NCBI GenBank assembly: GCA_044508215.1
Contig: JBIQID010000003.1
Coordinates: forward strand, 28,357 to 92,356
Direction of reading: 5' to 3'
Origin: JAEZFI01 sp044508215
GTDB taxonomy: Bacteria > Actinomycetota > Acidimicrobiia > Acidimicrobiales > Microtrichaceae
Length of the DNA: 64,000 nucleotides
Shown here: piece by piece, positions 34,927 through 43,464 of the stretch
How the letters are laid out: each line of letters starts with the position of its first letter
How positions within the stretch are numbered: position 1 is the first letter of the stretch
Position numbers and translations under genes: made by a program
The notes under the pieces: model-generated
What the model was told of the DNA's origin: nothing
Seen by the model: only the letters and a program-made list of their open reading frames with translations
Database searches by the model: none

Positions 34927-35658
34927 ATGACGATCGTGCTCATCCACGGCGGCGGGTCCACCGCCCGTTTCTGGGACCGCCTGGTCCCACTGCTCGACGG
35001 CGACGTCCTGGCGGTCGACCTGCCCGGTCGAGGCGCCCACCAGGCGGACCTCGGCTCGATCACCGTCGACGACGAGGTTGCCTCGGTGGCGGCTGACGTG
35101 GTGGGCCACGCTCCCGACGGGCCCGTGGTCGTGGTGGCCCACTCCTCGGGCGGGCTCTGCGTGCCGGGTGTGGTGGCAGCGCTCGGCGACCGCGTCGACC
35201 ACGTGGTGCTGAACGCCGCGCTCGTCCCGCCGGAGGGCGGGTCGGGGCTCGACTGCATGCAGCCACACCACAGCGAGGGCCTCGCAGCCGCGGTGGAGGC
35301 GGCAGCAGGCGGTCCGCCGATCACCCTCCCCGGGCCACCCGACGACCCCGAGCGAGCGAGGAGGGCCTACGGGTCCGACCCGCTGAGCGACGAGGATCTG
35401 GCCTTCGTGGTGGACCCCGTCCGCTACGTCCCCGACACCGTGCACCACTACTTCCAGCCGGTGCGCTGGTCGGCGGCTGCCTCGGTGCCGGTGACCTACG
35501 TGCTGACCGAGCGCGACCGTCCCGTGCCCGCCGACCTCCAGGAGGAGATGGCCGGGCGCCTGCCGAACCCGCCCGAGCTGCTGCGCCTGCCCACCGGCCA
35601 CATCCCCGCGATCACCCACCCCGATCTCCTGGCGGAGCTGATCCGGAAGGTCGGCTGA
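34927..35658 (+). CDS. Alpha/beta hydrolase (esterase/HNL-like)
   Basis: 243-aa cytoplasmic alpha/beta-hydrolase starting directly with VLIHGGG (oxyanion). Nucleophile elbow AHSSGG, acid region near LTERDRPVP, and His in PTGHIPAITHP. The compact build resembles the salicylate-esterase/hydroxynitrile-lyase subgroup. Substrate unknown. Followed by a 17-bp hairpin at 35735. Confidence 0.87.
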   Translation: MTIVLIHGGGSTARFWDRLVPLLDGDVLAVDLPGRGAHQADLGSITVDDEVASVAADVVGHAPDGPVVVVAHSSGGLCVPGVVAALGDRVDHVVLNAALVPPEGGSGLDCMQPHHSEGLAAAVEAAAGGPPITLPGPPDDPERARRAYGSDPLSDEDLAFVVDPVRYVPDTVHHYFQPVRWSAAASVPVTYVLTERDRPVPADLQEEMAGRLPNPPELLRLPTGHIPAITHPDLLAELIRKVG

Positions 35659-35734
35659 CCTTCTGGTCCGGGCCAGCTCCGCCGTCGGGCCGGCCTCGAT
35701 TCGCTCGGCGACCTCGTGCCGCTACCACCGTTCT

Positions 35735-35774
35735 GTCGTGCGGGGTGCGACAGGGACGTCGCACCTCGCATGAC
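35735..35774 (+). terminator. Long hairpin (17 bp, two G-U pairs) between hydrolase and beta-helix genes
   Basis: GTCGTGCGGGGTGCGAC (35735-35751) pairs with 35758-35774 across a 6-nt loop; the two non-Watson-Crick positions are G-U as RNA. The flanks CCGTTCT and GAAAC extend the stem with one mismatch. Probably terminates the hydrolase transcript. It shares the 5' word CCGTTCTGT with hairpins at 39990 and 57965. Confidence 0.6.
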
Positions 35775-35827
35775 GAAACCCAGAGCTGTGCCTCATCAGA
35801 GGGGATCGGGGTGCCGACGAAGTTCGG

Positions 35828-37513
35828 GTGTCAACGACCTCCCTGCACCCCTCTGTTCCTCTCGCCCAGCGCCCGGGTTCGCGCCGCGTGCGCTCCCTGC
35901 GAATCGCCCTGGCCCTGTTCCTCGCAGGGCTGCTCGCTGTGGCCGGAGCGATCGCCAGCCTCCTCGCCGGCTCGACCGAGCCCGCCGGGGCAGCCACCTT
36001 CACGGTGACCTCCGATGCAGATGACGGGAGCCCCGGCACCCTCCGCGCTGCGATCACCGACGCGAACGCCAGCCCCGGTCCGGACGTGATCACCATCGGT
36101 CCCCTGGGCACGATCACGCTGACGTCACCGCTCCCCGAGATCACCGACGAGCTGATCATCACGGGTCCGGGCGCGGCGGACCTCACGCTCGACGGCGGCG
36201 GAAACGAGGTGTTCCGAGTCGACACCACGGTCGGCGCGCAGATCCCCCTCACCGTCAGTGGGATGACGCTGACCAACCCGACCTCGACGGAAGGCGGACT
36301 GCTCCTCAACACGTGGGGCCAGGTCGTCTTCGAGGAGGTCCTGCTGACGGGGATCAACAGCAACGGCGCGATCTCCACGGTGGGCGGCGGCACGTTCACG
36401 CTCCTCCGGTCGACGGCCGACGGCAACTCCGGGACGCTCATCATCTCCGACCACGGCAACACCCCGGCGACGACCGCGCCCGAGGCGGACTACGAGAACC
36501 GCACCTACGTGGTCGAGTCGACGATCACGAACACCGGTCCCGGGGGCTACGGGTGTGCGATCGCGACGGAGCGGCGCCTCTACGTGATCGACAGCACCAT
36601 CACCGACACCTGGGCGACTGCCGTCTGCGCCCGCGGGCTGAACGGGGCGTCCTTCGTGTCGTCGACGATCGCACGCAACGGAGGCCACGGCGTCCTCCTC
36701 GAGGGCTACACCACCGCCTCGGTCACCCAGAACGACACCACGTTCGTCGACGTGGCCATCTACGACAACGGTGGCTGGGGGATCTTCAACGGCTACATGA
36801 CCGACGTCGGCGGGCCCACGGTGATGTGGGATCCGCCCGGCCTGACGATCACGGACTCGGCGATCTTCGGGAGCGCCGCCGACGTCGGGTTCATCGACGG
36901 GTCCAAGATCGTGGGCTCGCTGATCAGCATCCCTCGACCGCCGTCGGGTGCCGTCGGTGTCGCCGGCGAGGAAGAGGTGGAGGTGTCGTGGACGGCACCG
37001 ACCTCCGACAGCGGCTCTGCGATCACCAGCTACACGGTGACGGCGACCCCGGGTGGCGCCACCTGCACCGCCCCGGCGCCCGACACCACCTGCACGGTGA
37101 CCGGCCTGACCGGCGGCGTGGCCCACACGTTCCAGGTGTCGGCCACGAACGCCAACGGGCCCAGCTGGCTGTCGCCGGCCAGCGCGTCGGTGACCCCGAC
37201 CGCCGCGCCCGTCGCTCCCACGACGACCGCTGCGCCGACCACCACCATCGCTCCGACCGGCGCCACGGGCGGTCCGACGAACGCCGCACCGACGCCCACC
37301 ACGACGGTCGCTCCCGTGCCGGTGGCAGGTGACGGAGACGACGCGCCTGCCGGCGACCCATCGAGGAGCCGCAACGCCGGTGAGCGCGGATCGCCGAACC
37401 GGTCGCTCGCCTTCACCGGGACGTCCTCGACCACGCTCGCGCTGCTGGCCATGGCGCTCATCGCCTTCGGCTCCGCAGCGGTCGTGGCGACACGCGGGCG
37501 AACCGTCGGGTAG
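35828..37513 (+). CDS. Cell-wall-anchored beta-helix protein with Fn3 domain and LAXTG sorting signal
   Basis: 561 aa. Basic N-terminus and hydrophobic signal (about 18-45) ending near AGAA; right-handed beta-helix region (about 50-370) opening with the surface-protein block GTLRAAITDANAS; fibronectin type III domain (about 375-465); Pro/Thr/Ala linker; LAFTG at residue 527; membrane segment; RGR tail. LAXTG is the recognition motif of class E sortases, so the protein is probably covalently wall-linked. GTG start. No sortase gene is in the window. Ligand or role unknown; adhesion or glycan binding is a guess. Confidence 0.88.
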   Translation: MSTTSLHPSVPLAQRPGSRRVRSLRIALALFLAGLLAVAGAIASLLAGSTEPAGAATFTVTSDADDGSPGTLRAAITDANASPGPDVITIGPLGTITLTSPLPEITDELIITGPGAADLTLDGGGNEVFRVDTTVGAQIPLTVSGMTLTNPTSTEGGLLLNTWGQVVFEEVLLTGINSNGAISTVGGGTFTLLRSTADGNSGTLIISDHGNTPATTAPEADYENRTYVVESTITNTGPGGYGCAIATERRLYVIDSTITDTWATAVCARGLNGASFVSSTIARNGGHGVLLEGYTTASVTQNDTTFVDVAIYDNGGWGIFNGYMTDVGGPTVMWDPPGLTITDSAIFGSAADVGFIDGSKIVGSLISIPRPPSGAVGVAGEEEVEVSWTAPTSDSGSAITSYTVTATPGGATCTAPAPDTTCTVTGLTGGVAHTFQVSATNANGPSWLSPASASVTPTAAPVAPTTTAAPTTTIAPTGATGGPTNAAPTPTTTVAPVPVAGDGDDAPAGDPSRSRNAGERGSPNRSLAFTGTSSTTLALLAMALIAFGSAAVVATRGRTVG

Positions 37514-37635
37514 TCGTTCCGGGTGGTCGTTCCAGCGCCCGGTCGTCGTGCACCGGTGTCGCTGGGGACACCGACGCAGCGGCGACGGACCGACCCGGCG
37601 CGCGGCCGGCGCCGCGTGCACCAACATGTGCCGCC

Positions 37636-39333
37636 ATGACCTCCGAGTGGTGGCGTTCGACGACGATCTATCAGGTGTACCCGCGGTCCTTCCAGGACTC
37701 GAACGGGGACGGCATCGGTGACCTCCAGGGGATCATCGACCGCCTCGACCACCTCGTCGAGCTGGGGGTGGGGACGCTGTGGGTGTCGCCGTTCTTCGAC
37801 AGCCCGCAGGTCGACTTCGGCTACGACGTCCGCGACTACACGGGCGTGGCGCCCGAGTACGGAAGCGTCGCCGACGCCGAGCGGCTGATCGAGGAGGCGC
37901 ACTCCCGGGGCCTCCGGGTGCTGTTCGACCTGGTCCTCAACCACACCTCCGACGAACATCCGTGGTTCGTCGAGAGCCGGTCGTCGCGCGACAACCCGAA
38001 GGCCGACTGGTACCTCTGGCGCGACGGGCGAGGAGAGGGCGGTCGGCGTCCGCCGAACAACTGGCGTTCCGTCGCCGAGATCACGTCCGGTTGGTACTGG
38101 GCCGAGGAGCGGCAGCAGTGGTACCTGGCGTCGTTCCTGCCGTGCCAGCCCGACCTCAACTGGCGGAACCCCGAGGTGAAGGAGGCGCTCTTCGACGCCG
38201 TCCGCTTCTGGCTGGAGCGAGGGGTCGACGGGTTCAGGCTCGACATGTTCGGCGACATCATGAAGGACCCGACCTTCGCCGACCTGAAGGCCCGGCCGAA
38301 GCTGGTCGGCGGCATCCCGCGGATCTGGGACCGCACGCCGATCCAGAACACGCCCGACAACATGCAGCTCGCCAAGGACCTCCGAGCGGTGTGCCGGGAG
38401 TACGACCGCAAGGGCGGCCCGATCGGCGACGGGCCGCACGCCGACGACCGCGAGCGCATCCTCCTGGGCGAGGTGTTCGGCTCGGCCGAGGTGCTCCGCT
38501 CGTACCTGGGGGACGGTGACGGCCTCCAGCTCGTGTTCCTCTTCGAGTTCCTCGCGTTCCGCTACAGCGCGTCGTGGCTCCGCAGCAGGATCACCGAGTA
38601 CGAGGCCGAGTTCCCCTTCCCGCTGGAGCCCACCTACGTCCTCGAGAACCACGACCGCAGTCGGCTGGTCGACCGGGTGGGCGGCGACCTGCGCAAGGCA
38701 CGCGTGCTGGCCACCGTGCTGTGCGCGCTGCGCGGCGTTCCGACGCTCTACCAGGGCCAGGAGGTCGCGCAGAGCAACACGTACATCCCGCTCGCACAGG
38801 CGAAGGATCCGATCCCCGGCACGTACTTCCCGTGGCTGCCAGAGGCGGTGAACCGCAGGATCGGGGAGCGCCTGAACCGCGACGAGGTGCGGACCCCCAT
38901 GCAGTGGGACTCGTCGACCACCGCCGGCTTCACCGATCCGGGGGTGGAGCCGTGGCTGCCGGTGAACGACGACCGTGCGACCCGGAACGTCGCCGACCAG
39001 ACCGGCGACCCGGCGTCGGTGCTGTCGTTGTACAAGGCGCTGCTGGCGCTGCGGCGCGAGCACCCGGCGCTGGCCGGAGGTCGGCTCGACCTCGTCGCCG
39101 GAGCGCCCGAGGGCACGGTCGCGTGGGTCCGCAACGACGGCACAGAGCGGGTCGTCGTGGCGGCGAACATGTCCGACGACGTCCAGCGGGTCCCGCTGGG
39201 AGTCGCTGGGGCCGAGCTCCTGTTGGGCACCGATCCGGCGGTCGAGCTGACCGCTGCGGTCCCCGCGGTCCGGCTGCCGCCGCACACGGCGGCGATCGTC
39301 GCGCTCCCGGCCGCCCCGGACGGAGAGGACTGA
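37636..39333 (+). CDS. GH13 alpha-glucosidase / oligo-1,6-glucosidase-like
   Basis: 565-aa glycoside hydrolase family 13 enzyme. Seen: WWRSTTIYQVYPRSFQD start, DLVLNHTSDEHPWF (region I), GFRLDMFGD with the nucleophile Asp (about 207), LLGEVFG with the acid Glu (about 279), and ENHDRSR (region IV). C-terminal beta domain from about 490. Family members hydrolyse alpha-1,4 or alpha-1,6 glucosides or isomerise sucrose/trehalose; the 'NHDRSR' form points to exo-alpha-glucosidases. Stop abuts, with zero spacing, the stop of the convergent reductase gene. Confidence 0.92.
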   Translation: MTSEWWRSTTIYQVYPRSFQDSNGDGIGDLQGIIDRLDHLVELGVGTLWVSPFFDSPQVDFGYDVRDYTGVAPEYGSVADAERLIEEAHSRGLRVLFDLVLNHTSDEHPWFVESRSSRDNPKADWYLWRDGRGEGGRRPPNNWRSVAEITSGWYWAEERQQWYLASFLPCQPDLNWRNPEVKEALFDAVRFWLERGVDGFRLDMFGDIMKDPTFADLKARPKLVGGIPRIWDRTPIQNTPDNMQLAKDLRAVCREYDRKGGPIGDGPHADDRERILLGEVFGSAEVLRSYLGDGDGLQLVFLFEFLAFRYSASWLRSRITEYEAEFPFPLEPTYVLENHDRSRLVDRVGGDLRKARVLATVLCALRGVPTLYQGQEVAQSNTYIPLAQAKDPIPGTYFPWLPEAVNRRIGERLNRDEVRTPMQWDSSTTAGFTDPGVEPWLPVNDDRATRNVADQTGDPASVLSLYKALLALRREHPALAGGRLDLVAGAPEGTVAWVRNDGTERVVVAANMSDDVQRVPLGVAGAELLLGTDPAVELTAAVPAVRLPPHTAAIVALPAAPDGED

Positions 39334-39894
39334 TCAGGCGCGTTCGTAGCGGAGCTGCACCACGCCGTTGCTGAAGGTGTGGTTGTCGACCAGCCGCAGC
39401 GGGGTCTGGCGGTCGACCTCGCCGAAGAACCGGTTCCCCCGGCCCAGCACCACAGGCTGGAGGATGATCAGGTACTGGTCGATCAGGTCCAGCTCGATGA
39501 AGGTGCGCGACAGCTGACCGCCGCCGAGCATCAGGTCACCGTCGAGGCTGTCCGCGATCGCTCGGATCTCCTCGGGGACCACCTCGCGGAGGATCGTCGT
39601 GCCCCAGCCGGCCTCCTGGAGGGTGGTCGACACGACGTACTTCGGGGTGTCCCGCCAGATGGGTGCGAACTCGCGGGCCACGGCCGGCATCGACTCGTCG
39701 TCGTCGGCGTTCGGCCAGAAGTCGGCCATCCCCTGCCACGTGATGCGCCCGTCGATGAACGCCCCGGCCTGAGCGAGGTCGTGGTTGAAGCGGGCGTGCA
39801 CCTCCTCGTCGACCTGGTGCCAGTCGAGCTCCTGGTTCGGCCCCTCGAAGAACCCGTCGAGCGACAGGCCCATCATCATCACGATCTTCCCCAT
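39334..39894 (-). CDS. RibD C-terminal/DHFR-fold reductase
   Basis: 186-aa protein of the bifunctional-deaminase-reductase C-terminal (DHFR-like) family: MGKIVMMMGLSLDGFFEG, RITWQGMADFWP, KYVVSTTLQEAGWG, LMLGGGQLSRTFIELDLIDQ and PVVLGRGNRFF. Stand-alone versions are common in actinobacteria and bind NADPH or F420; activity not known. ATG 39894 has GAAGGGGAC upstream. Divergent from the epimerase gene across a region with a 52-bp palindrome. Confidence 0.88.
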   Translation of the reverse strand: MGKIVMMMGLSLDGFFEGPNQELDWHQVDEEVHARFNHDLAQAGAFIDGRITWQGMADFWPNADDDESMPAVAREFAPIWRDTPKYVVSTTLQEAGWGTTILREVVPEEIRAIADSLDGDLMLGGGQLSRTFIELDLIDQYLIILQPVVLGRGNRFFGEVDRQTPLRLVDNHTFSNGVVQLRYERA

Positions 39895-39990
39895 CACGTC
39901 CCCTTCAGCCCTGCGGGCGGCTCGTCGTCACGGTGATGACGGCTCGATGCGCCGGATCTCATCGGCGGGCGCCATCGTTGCACCCCCCTC

Positions 39991-40042
39991 CGTTCTGTTG
40001 TGTAGAACCGGCCCGATCGGGCCGGTCCTACACAACGAAACG
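39991..40042. repeat. 52-bp near-perfect palindrome in a divergent intergenic region
   Basis: Arms 39991-40016 and 40017-40042 match at 23 of 26 positions, centred on CCCGA/TCGGG. It lies 122 bp upstream of the reductase ATG (minus) and 83 bp upstream of the epimerase ATG (plus), so neither gene ends here and a plain terminator is unlikely. Its 5' arm begins with the CCGTTCTGT word shared with other hairpins. Could be an operator, a small structured RNA or a REP-like element. Confidence 0.75.
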
Positions 40043-40099
40043 GCTGGGATCGCCGGCCGGAGCGGGTAGGCGCGGCCGAGTGGATCGGAGGACATCACG

Positions 40100-41011
40100 A
40101 TGAGACCGGCTCCCTCGGGCGAGCAGCACGAGATCGCGTTCGAGGACCAGCGGGCGGTGGTCGTGGAGGTGGGCGGCGGGATCCGCCGCTACGACGTGGG
40201 CGACCGAGAGGTGCTCGAGCCGTACGCCGTCGACGCGATGTGCGACGGGGCCAGGGGCGTGCCGCTGGTGCCGTGGCCGAACCGGTTGGCCGACGGGCGC
40301 TACCGCTTCGAGGGCGTCGAGCACCAGCTGCCGATCACCGAGCCGGACAAGGGCAACGCGATCCACGGGCTGCTCCGGTGGCGGCCGTGGACCGTCGCCG
40401 ACCGCGCCGACCACCACGTGACCATGGCGGCGCGGGTGTTCCCGATGAAGGGCTACCCATTCCACCTCGACGTGCAGGTGACCTACCGCCTGGGAACCGA
40501 CGGGCTGGTCGTGACGACCACGGGGAGCAACCTCGGGGCGGAGCCGTGTCCGTACGGCAGCGGCCATCACCCGTACCTGTCGCCCGGGGCGGGCCTCGTC
40601 GATGGCGCGGTGCTGGAGCTGGCGGCGGGGACCCGGTTGGAGACCGATGAGCGCGGGCTCCCCACCGGGCGGGTGCCCGTGGCCGGCACGCCGTACGACT
40701 TCGCCGAGCCGCGCGCCGTGGGGGACCTCGAGATCGACGTCGCGTTCGGTGACCTGCGCCGTGGCGAAGGGGGCATCGCGGTCGCCCGCCTGCATGGGGC
40801 TGACGGCCGCTGCGTGGAGCTGTGGGCCGACAGCTCGCATGAGTACCTCCAGGTGTTCACCGGCGACACGCTCGCTCCCGATCGGCGCCGGACCGGCCTC
40901 GCCGTCGAGCCGATGACCTGCCCGCCGAACGCCTTCGCCACTGGTGAGGACCTCGTCCGCCTCGACCCCGGGACCTCCCACATCTCCCTGTGGGGCATCC
41001 GCCTCCTCTGA
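40100..41011 (+). CDS. Aldose 1-epimerase family protein
   Basis: 303-aa galactose-mutarotase fold. Catalytic His in YGSGHHPYLS and Glu in GLAVEPMTCPPNAF are visible, with VPWPNRLADGRY and NAIHGLLRWRPW typical of the actinobacterial branch. Interconverts alpha and beta anomers of a hexose. ATG 40100 with GGAGGACATC upstream. Placement near the GH13 enzyme suggests sugar use, though the genes are not co-transcribed. Confidence 0.9.
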   Translation: MRPAPSGEQHEIAFEDQRAVVVEVGGGIRRYDVGDREVLEPYAVDAMCDGARGVPLVPWPNRLADGRYRFEGVEHQLPITEPDKGNAIHGLLRWRPWTVADRADHHVTMAARVFPMKGYPFHLDVQVTYRLGTDGLVVTTTGSNLGAEPCPYGSGHHPYLSPGAGLVDGAVLELAAGTRLETDERGLPTGRVPVAGTPYDFAEPRAVGDLEIDVAFGDLRRGEGGIAVARLHGADGRCVELWADSSHEYLQVFTGDTLAPDRRRTGLAVEPMTCPPNAFATGEDLVRLDPGTSHISLWGIRLL

Positions 41012-41059
41012 GTCGCAAGCACCTCCCGGCGATCTGCGACGTAGTCAGTGGGGACGGCG

Positions 41060-41065
41060 TAGCGT
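41060..41065 (+). promoter_or_regulatory. Possible -10 (TAGCGT), leaderless small CxC gene
   Basis: TAGCGT ends exactly 7 nt before GTG 41073. This recurring arrangement is the main reason to accept the short downstream gene as real. Confidence 0.4.
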
Positions 41066-41072
41066 CCGCTCG

Positions 41073-41324
41073 GTGGTGTGTTCCTGCGCCCTCATCGAGC
41101 GCCTGGACGGCGACGAGGCGCGGACCTACGCCGCGGAGCACTTGCAACTGATCGAGAGCGGACGTGACCGCAGTGGCGCCGAGGACTACGCGTGCGCTGA
41201 GTCCCGAACGGCCTGGGTGATGGACTTCCCGTTTCGGCATTGGGCTGCGGACCACCGGGGAGCGCCGCGACTCCGGCGCATGCCGCTCCCTCAGGGGGAC
41301 CCTCCAATCGGGGCACTCGACTGA
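41073..41324 (+). CDS. Small conserved-looking protein with CxC and a later Cys
   Basis: 83 aa, not recognised. It begins VVCSCALIERLDGDEARTYA with a CxC at residues 3-5, has a third Cys in EDYACAE and ends with GAPRLRRMPLP followed by a less convincing tail. The cysteines and an HLQLIESG strand suggest a small zinc-binding fold, but that is inference. Either of two adjacent GTG codons (41073, 41076) could start it. Support comes from codon usage like its neighbours and the -10-like element 7 nt upstream. Confidence 0.55.
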   Translation: MVCSCALIERLDGDEARTYAAEHLQLIESGRDRSGAEDYACAESRTAWVMDFPFRHWAADHRGAPRLRRMPLPQGDPPIGALD

Positions 41325-41466
41325 GCGCCTCTGTCTCCGGACGCGCAGGTGCGCCCGGCGGCGTGGGGTGCCGTGGGCGTGGGCGGGTTCTTCCGGGTTC
41401 CCTGGTGCTGGGGCCGGGTGCTCCGGGCTGGTTGTCCGGGGCAGGGGGTGGGGACGTTTGGCCTCG

Positions 41467-41553
41467 TCAGGCTGTGAGTGCGCCTGGTGGTGGTCGGGAG
41501 TGGAGCTGGTCGCCGAAGGGGGTGGTCCACGTGTAGGTGGTGCGGACAGCTGC
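41467..41553 (-). pseudogene. C-terminal remnant of a DUF222/HNH (13E12-type) endonuclease
   Basis: The minus strand encodes RTTYTWTTPFGDQLHSRPPP followed shortly by a stop at 41467, which resembles the conserved tail of the DUF222-HNH endonuclease family that is multi-copy in actinobacteria. Nothing matching the HNH core is found upstream; that strand region is antisense to the SDR gene at 41606. The surrounding 41325-41605 gap is G-rich on the plus strand and otherwise featureless. Likely the trace of an old mobile gene. Confidence 0.5.
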
Positions 41554-41605
41554 CCACCTCGGGTGCTGCGAAGATGGCTCGAAAACGGGAGAAGGAGCAG
41601 CTTGC

Positions 41606-42367
41606 ATGGCGGAACGTCTGGACTCGACGGTTGCGATCGTCACGGGGGCGTCGAGCGGCATCGGCGCCGCGACGGCCAGGGCGCTCGGAGCGGCCGGCGC
41701 GGCGGTGGTCGCCGTGGCGCGCCGTGAAGACCTGCTCCAGTCGCTTGCCGCCGAGCTGGAGGCCTCGGGCGCGAAGGTGCTGCCGATCACCGCGGACCTG
41801 ACCGACTCGGACGCTGCCTTCGGCGTCGTCGAGCGCACGATCGCCGAACTGGGGCGCCTCGACACGCTCGTGAACAACGCCGGCGTGATGCTGAACGGCG
41901 ACTCGCTCGTCTCGACCATCGACGAGTGGGACCGCATGGTCGACCTCAACGTGAAGGGCCTGATGTACGTGACGAAGGCAGCGCTGCCGCACCTGCTCGA
42001 GGCGGTGGCGACCAGCCCCCGCGGCGTCACGGACGTGGTGAACCTCAGCTCGATCGCGGGCCGCCAGGCGCGCGCCACCGCAGCGATCTACAACGCGACG
42101 AAGTTCGGCGTCACCGCGGCGACCGAGGCGTGGCGCCAGGAGTTCACCCGACGCAACGTGCGGTTCTCCGTGGTGGAGCCGGGGCTCACCGACACCGAGC
42201 TGTTCGGCCACCAGCAGCAGGCGACCCAGGACGCGTACGACCGGGCGTGGGGCGACGTGGAGAAGCTGCACGCCCAGGACATCGCCGATGCGATCGAGTA
42301 CATCGTCCGCAGCCCTCGCCGGGTTGCGATCAACGAGATCCTCATCAGGCCCACCGACCAGGCCTGA
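41606..42367 (+). CDS. Short-chain dehydrogenase/reductase (classical SDR)
   Basis: 253-aa Rossmann oxidoreductase with NAD(P)-binding TGASSGIG, NNAG, catalytic Ser in NLSSIAG and YxxxK as YNATK. The block VVAVARREDLLQSLA and WRQEFTRRNVRFSVVEPG resemble serine/3-hydroxy acid dehydrogenases (YdfG-like). ATG 41606 has AAGGAG at 41593. Substrate unknown. Monocistronic. Confidence 0.92.
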   Translation: MAERLDSTVAIVTGASSGIGAATARALGAAGAAVVAVARREDLLQSLAAELEASGAKVLPITADLTDSDAAFGVVERTIAELGRLDTLVNNAGVMLNGDSLVSTIDEWDRMVDLNVKGLMYVTKAALPHLLEAVATSPRGVTDVVNLSSIAGRQARATAAIYNATKFGVTAATEAWRQEFTRRNVRFSVVEPGLTDTELFGHQQQATQDAYDRAWGDVEKLHAQDIADAIEYIVRSPRRVAINEILIRPTDQA

Positions 42368-42429
42368 CGCCGCCCGTCGGCTGAGGGCCGGCCACTCCCG
42401 CAGCGGCACGAGGGCTACCGCCCCGGCTC

Positions 42430-43443
42430 GTGGGGCACGTGCTCCGCATGTCATGGACCGACGCACCCGAACGGCTCGTGCGTTGGTTCGACGACGCGCA
42501 GCAGGAGCGACGCTGGCTGGCCGAGCCGATCGGCGTGATCCGGAAGTACGCCGACGACCGGGGGAGCGCGCTGGCCGGACTGCTCACCTTCCAGGTGTTC
42601 CTGGGCCTGCTGCCGCTGCTCGTCGTCGCACTGACCGTGTTCGGTCGGGTGATCGAGGGCTCCGACGACCTCGAGGACCGCGTCCTCGACTCGACGCTCG
42701 CCCAGTTCCCCGTCATCGGGAACCGGATCCGCGACGACGTGAGCGCGCTGGGCGTCGAGGGCTGGTGGCTGTACGTCACGCTGTTGGGCCTGCTGTGGAC
42801 TGCCATGGGCATCTACAACGGGTTCCAGCTCACGCTCAACCAGGTGTGGAACGTCGGCGGCGTCCACCGGCAGGGCTTCGTCTCTCGGCTGATCCGGTCG
42901 GCCGCGCTGTTCCTGCTCGTCTTCGCAGCCGCGATCGGCACGTCCTTCCTCCGCGAGGTCACGTCGCCCGACAGCTCGTTGCCACTGGTCGACTTCCTCC
43001 TCTCGTTCTTGATGTCGGTGGCCGTGGCGTCCGGTCTGCTGCTCCTCGTGTTCCGGATCGTCACCTCCTCCGACGTCGGCTGGCGCGAGCTCGCTCCTGC
43101 CGCGGTCCTCGCCGGTCTGGCGTGGACCGTGCTCCAGCGCATCGGTCGTTGGGTGGTGCTCGACCGGCTCGCCACCGCGCAGGACCTGTACGGCGCGATC
43201 GGCTTCGTGGTGGTGACGCTCGCCTGGATCAACCTGCTGGCCCGTTCGGTGGTGCTGGCCAACGAGGCGGCCGTCGTGCACCACCGTCGGCTGTGGCCGC
43301 GGCGCATCGCCCAGCCTCCGCTGACAGAGGCCGACCGCAGGGTGCTCGCCGGGCTCCTGAACAACGAGCGGCGTCGACCTGAGCAGGTCGTCACGGTCGA
43401 GTTCGAGGGCGACGACGGCCCTCCCCACCGTCTGGCGGACTGA
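42430..43443 (+). CDS. YihY/BrkB-family membrane protein
   Basis: 337 aa with six membrane helices (about residues 55-290): GLLTFQVFLGLLPLLVVAL, LYVTLLGLLWTAMGIYNGF, then QVWNV, and a C-terminal LYGAIGFVVVTLAWINLLARSVVLANEAA, all characteristic of the family. Its function is unsettled (once misnamed RNase BN). I report GTG 42430, which has a TACCGC 8 nt upstream; ATG 42448 (MSWTDAPER) is an equally good start. Ends in a charged cytoplasmic tail. Confidence 0.9.
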   Translation: MGHVLRMSWTDAPERLVRWFDDAQQERRWLAEPIGVIRKYADDRGSALAGLLTFQVFLGLLPLLVVALTVFGRVIEGSDDLEDRVLDSTLAQFPVIGNRIRDDVSALGVEGWWLYVTLLGLLWTAMGIYNGFQLTLNQVWNVGGVHRQGFVSRLIRSAALFLLVFAAAIGTSFLREVTSPDSSLPLVDFLLSFLMSVAVASGLLLLVFRIVTSSDVGWRELAPAAVLAGLAWTVLQRIGRWVVLDRLATAQDLYGAIGFVVVTLAWINLLARSVVLANEAAVVHHRRLWPRRIAQPPLTEADRRVLAGLLNNERRRPEQVVTVEFEGDDGPPHRLAD

Positions 43444-43464
43444 GCGCGCCGACCAGCGCTGGGC

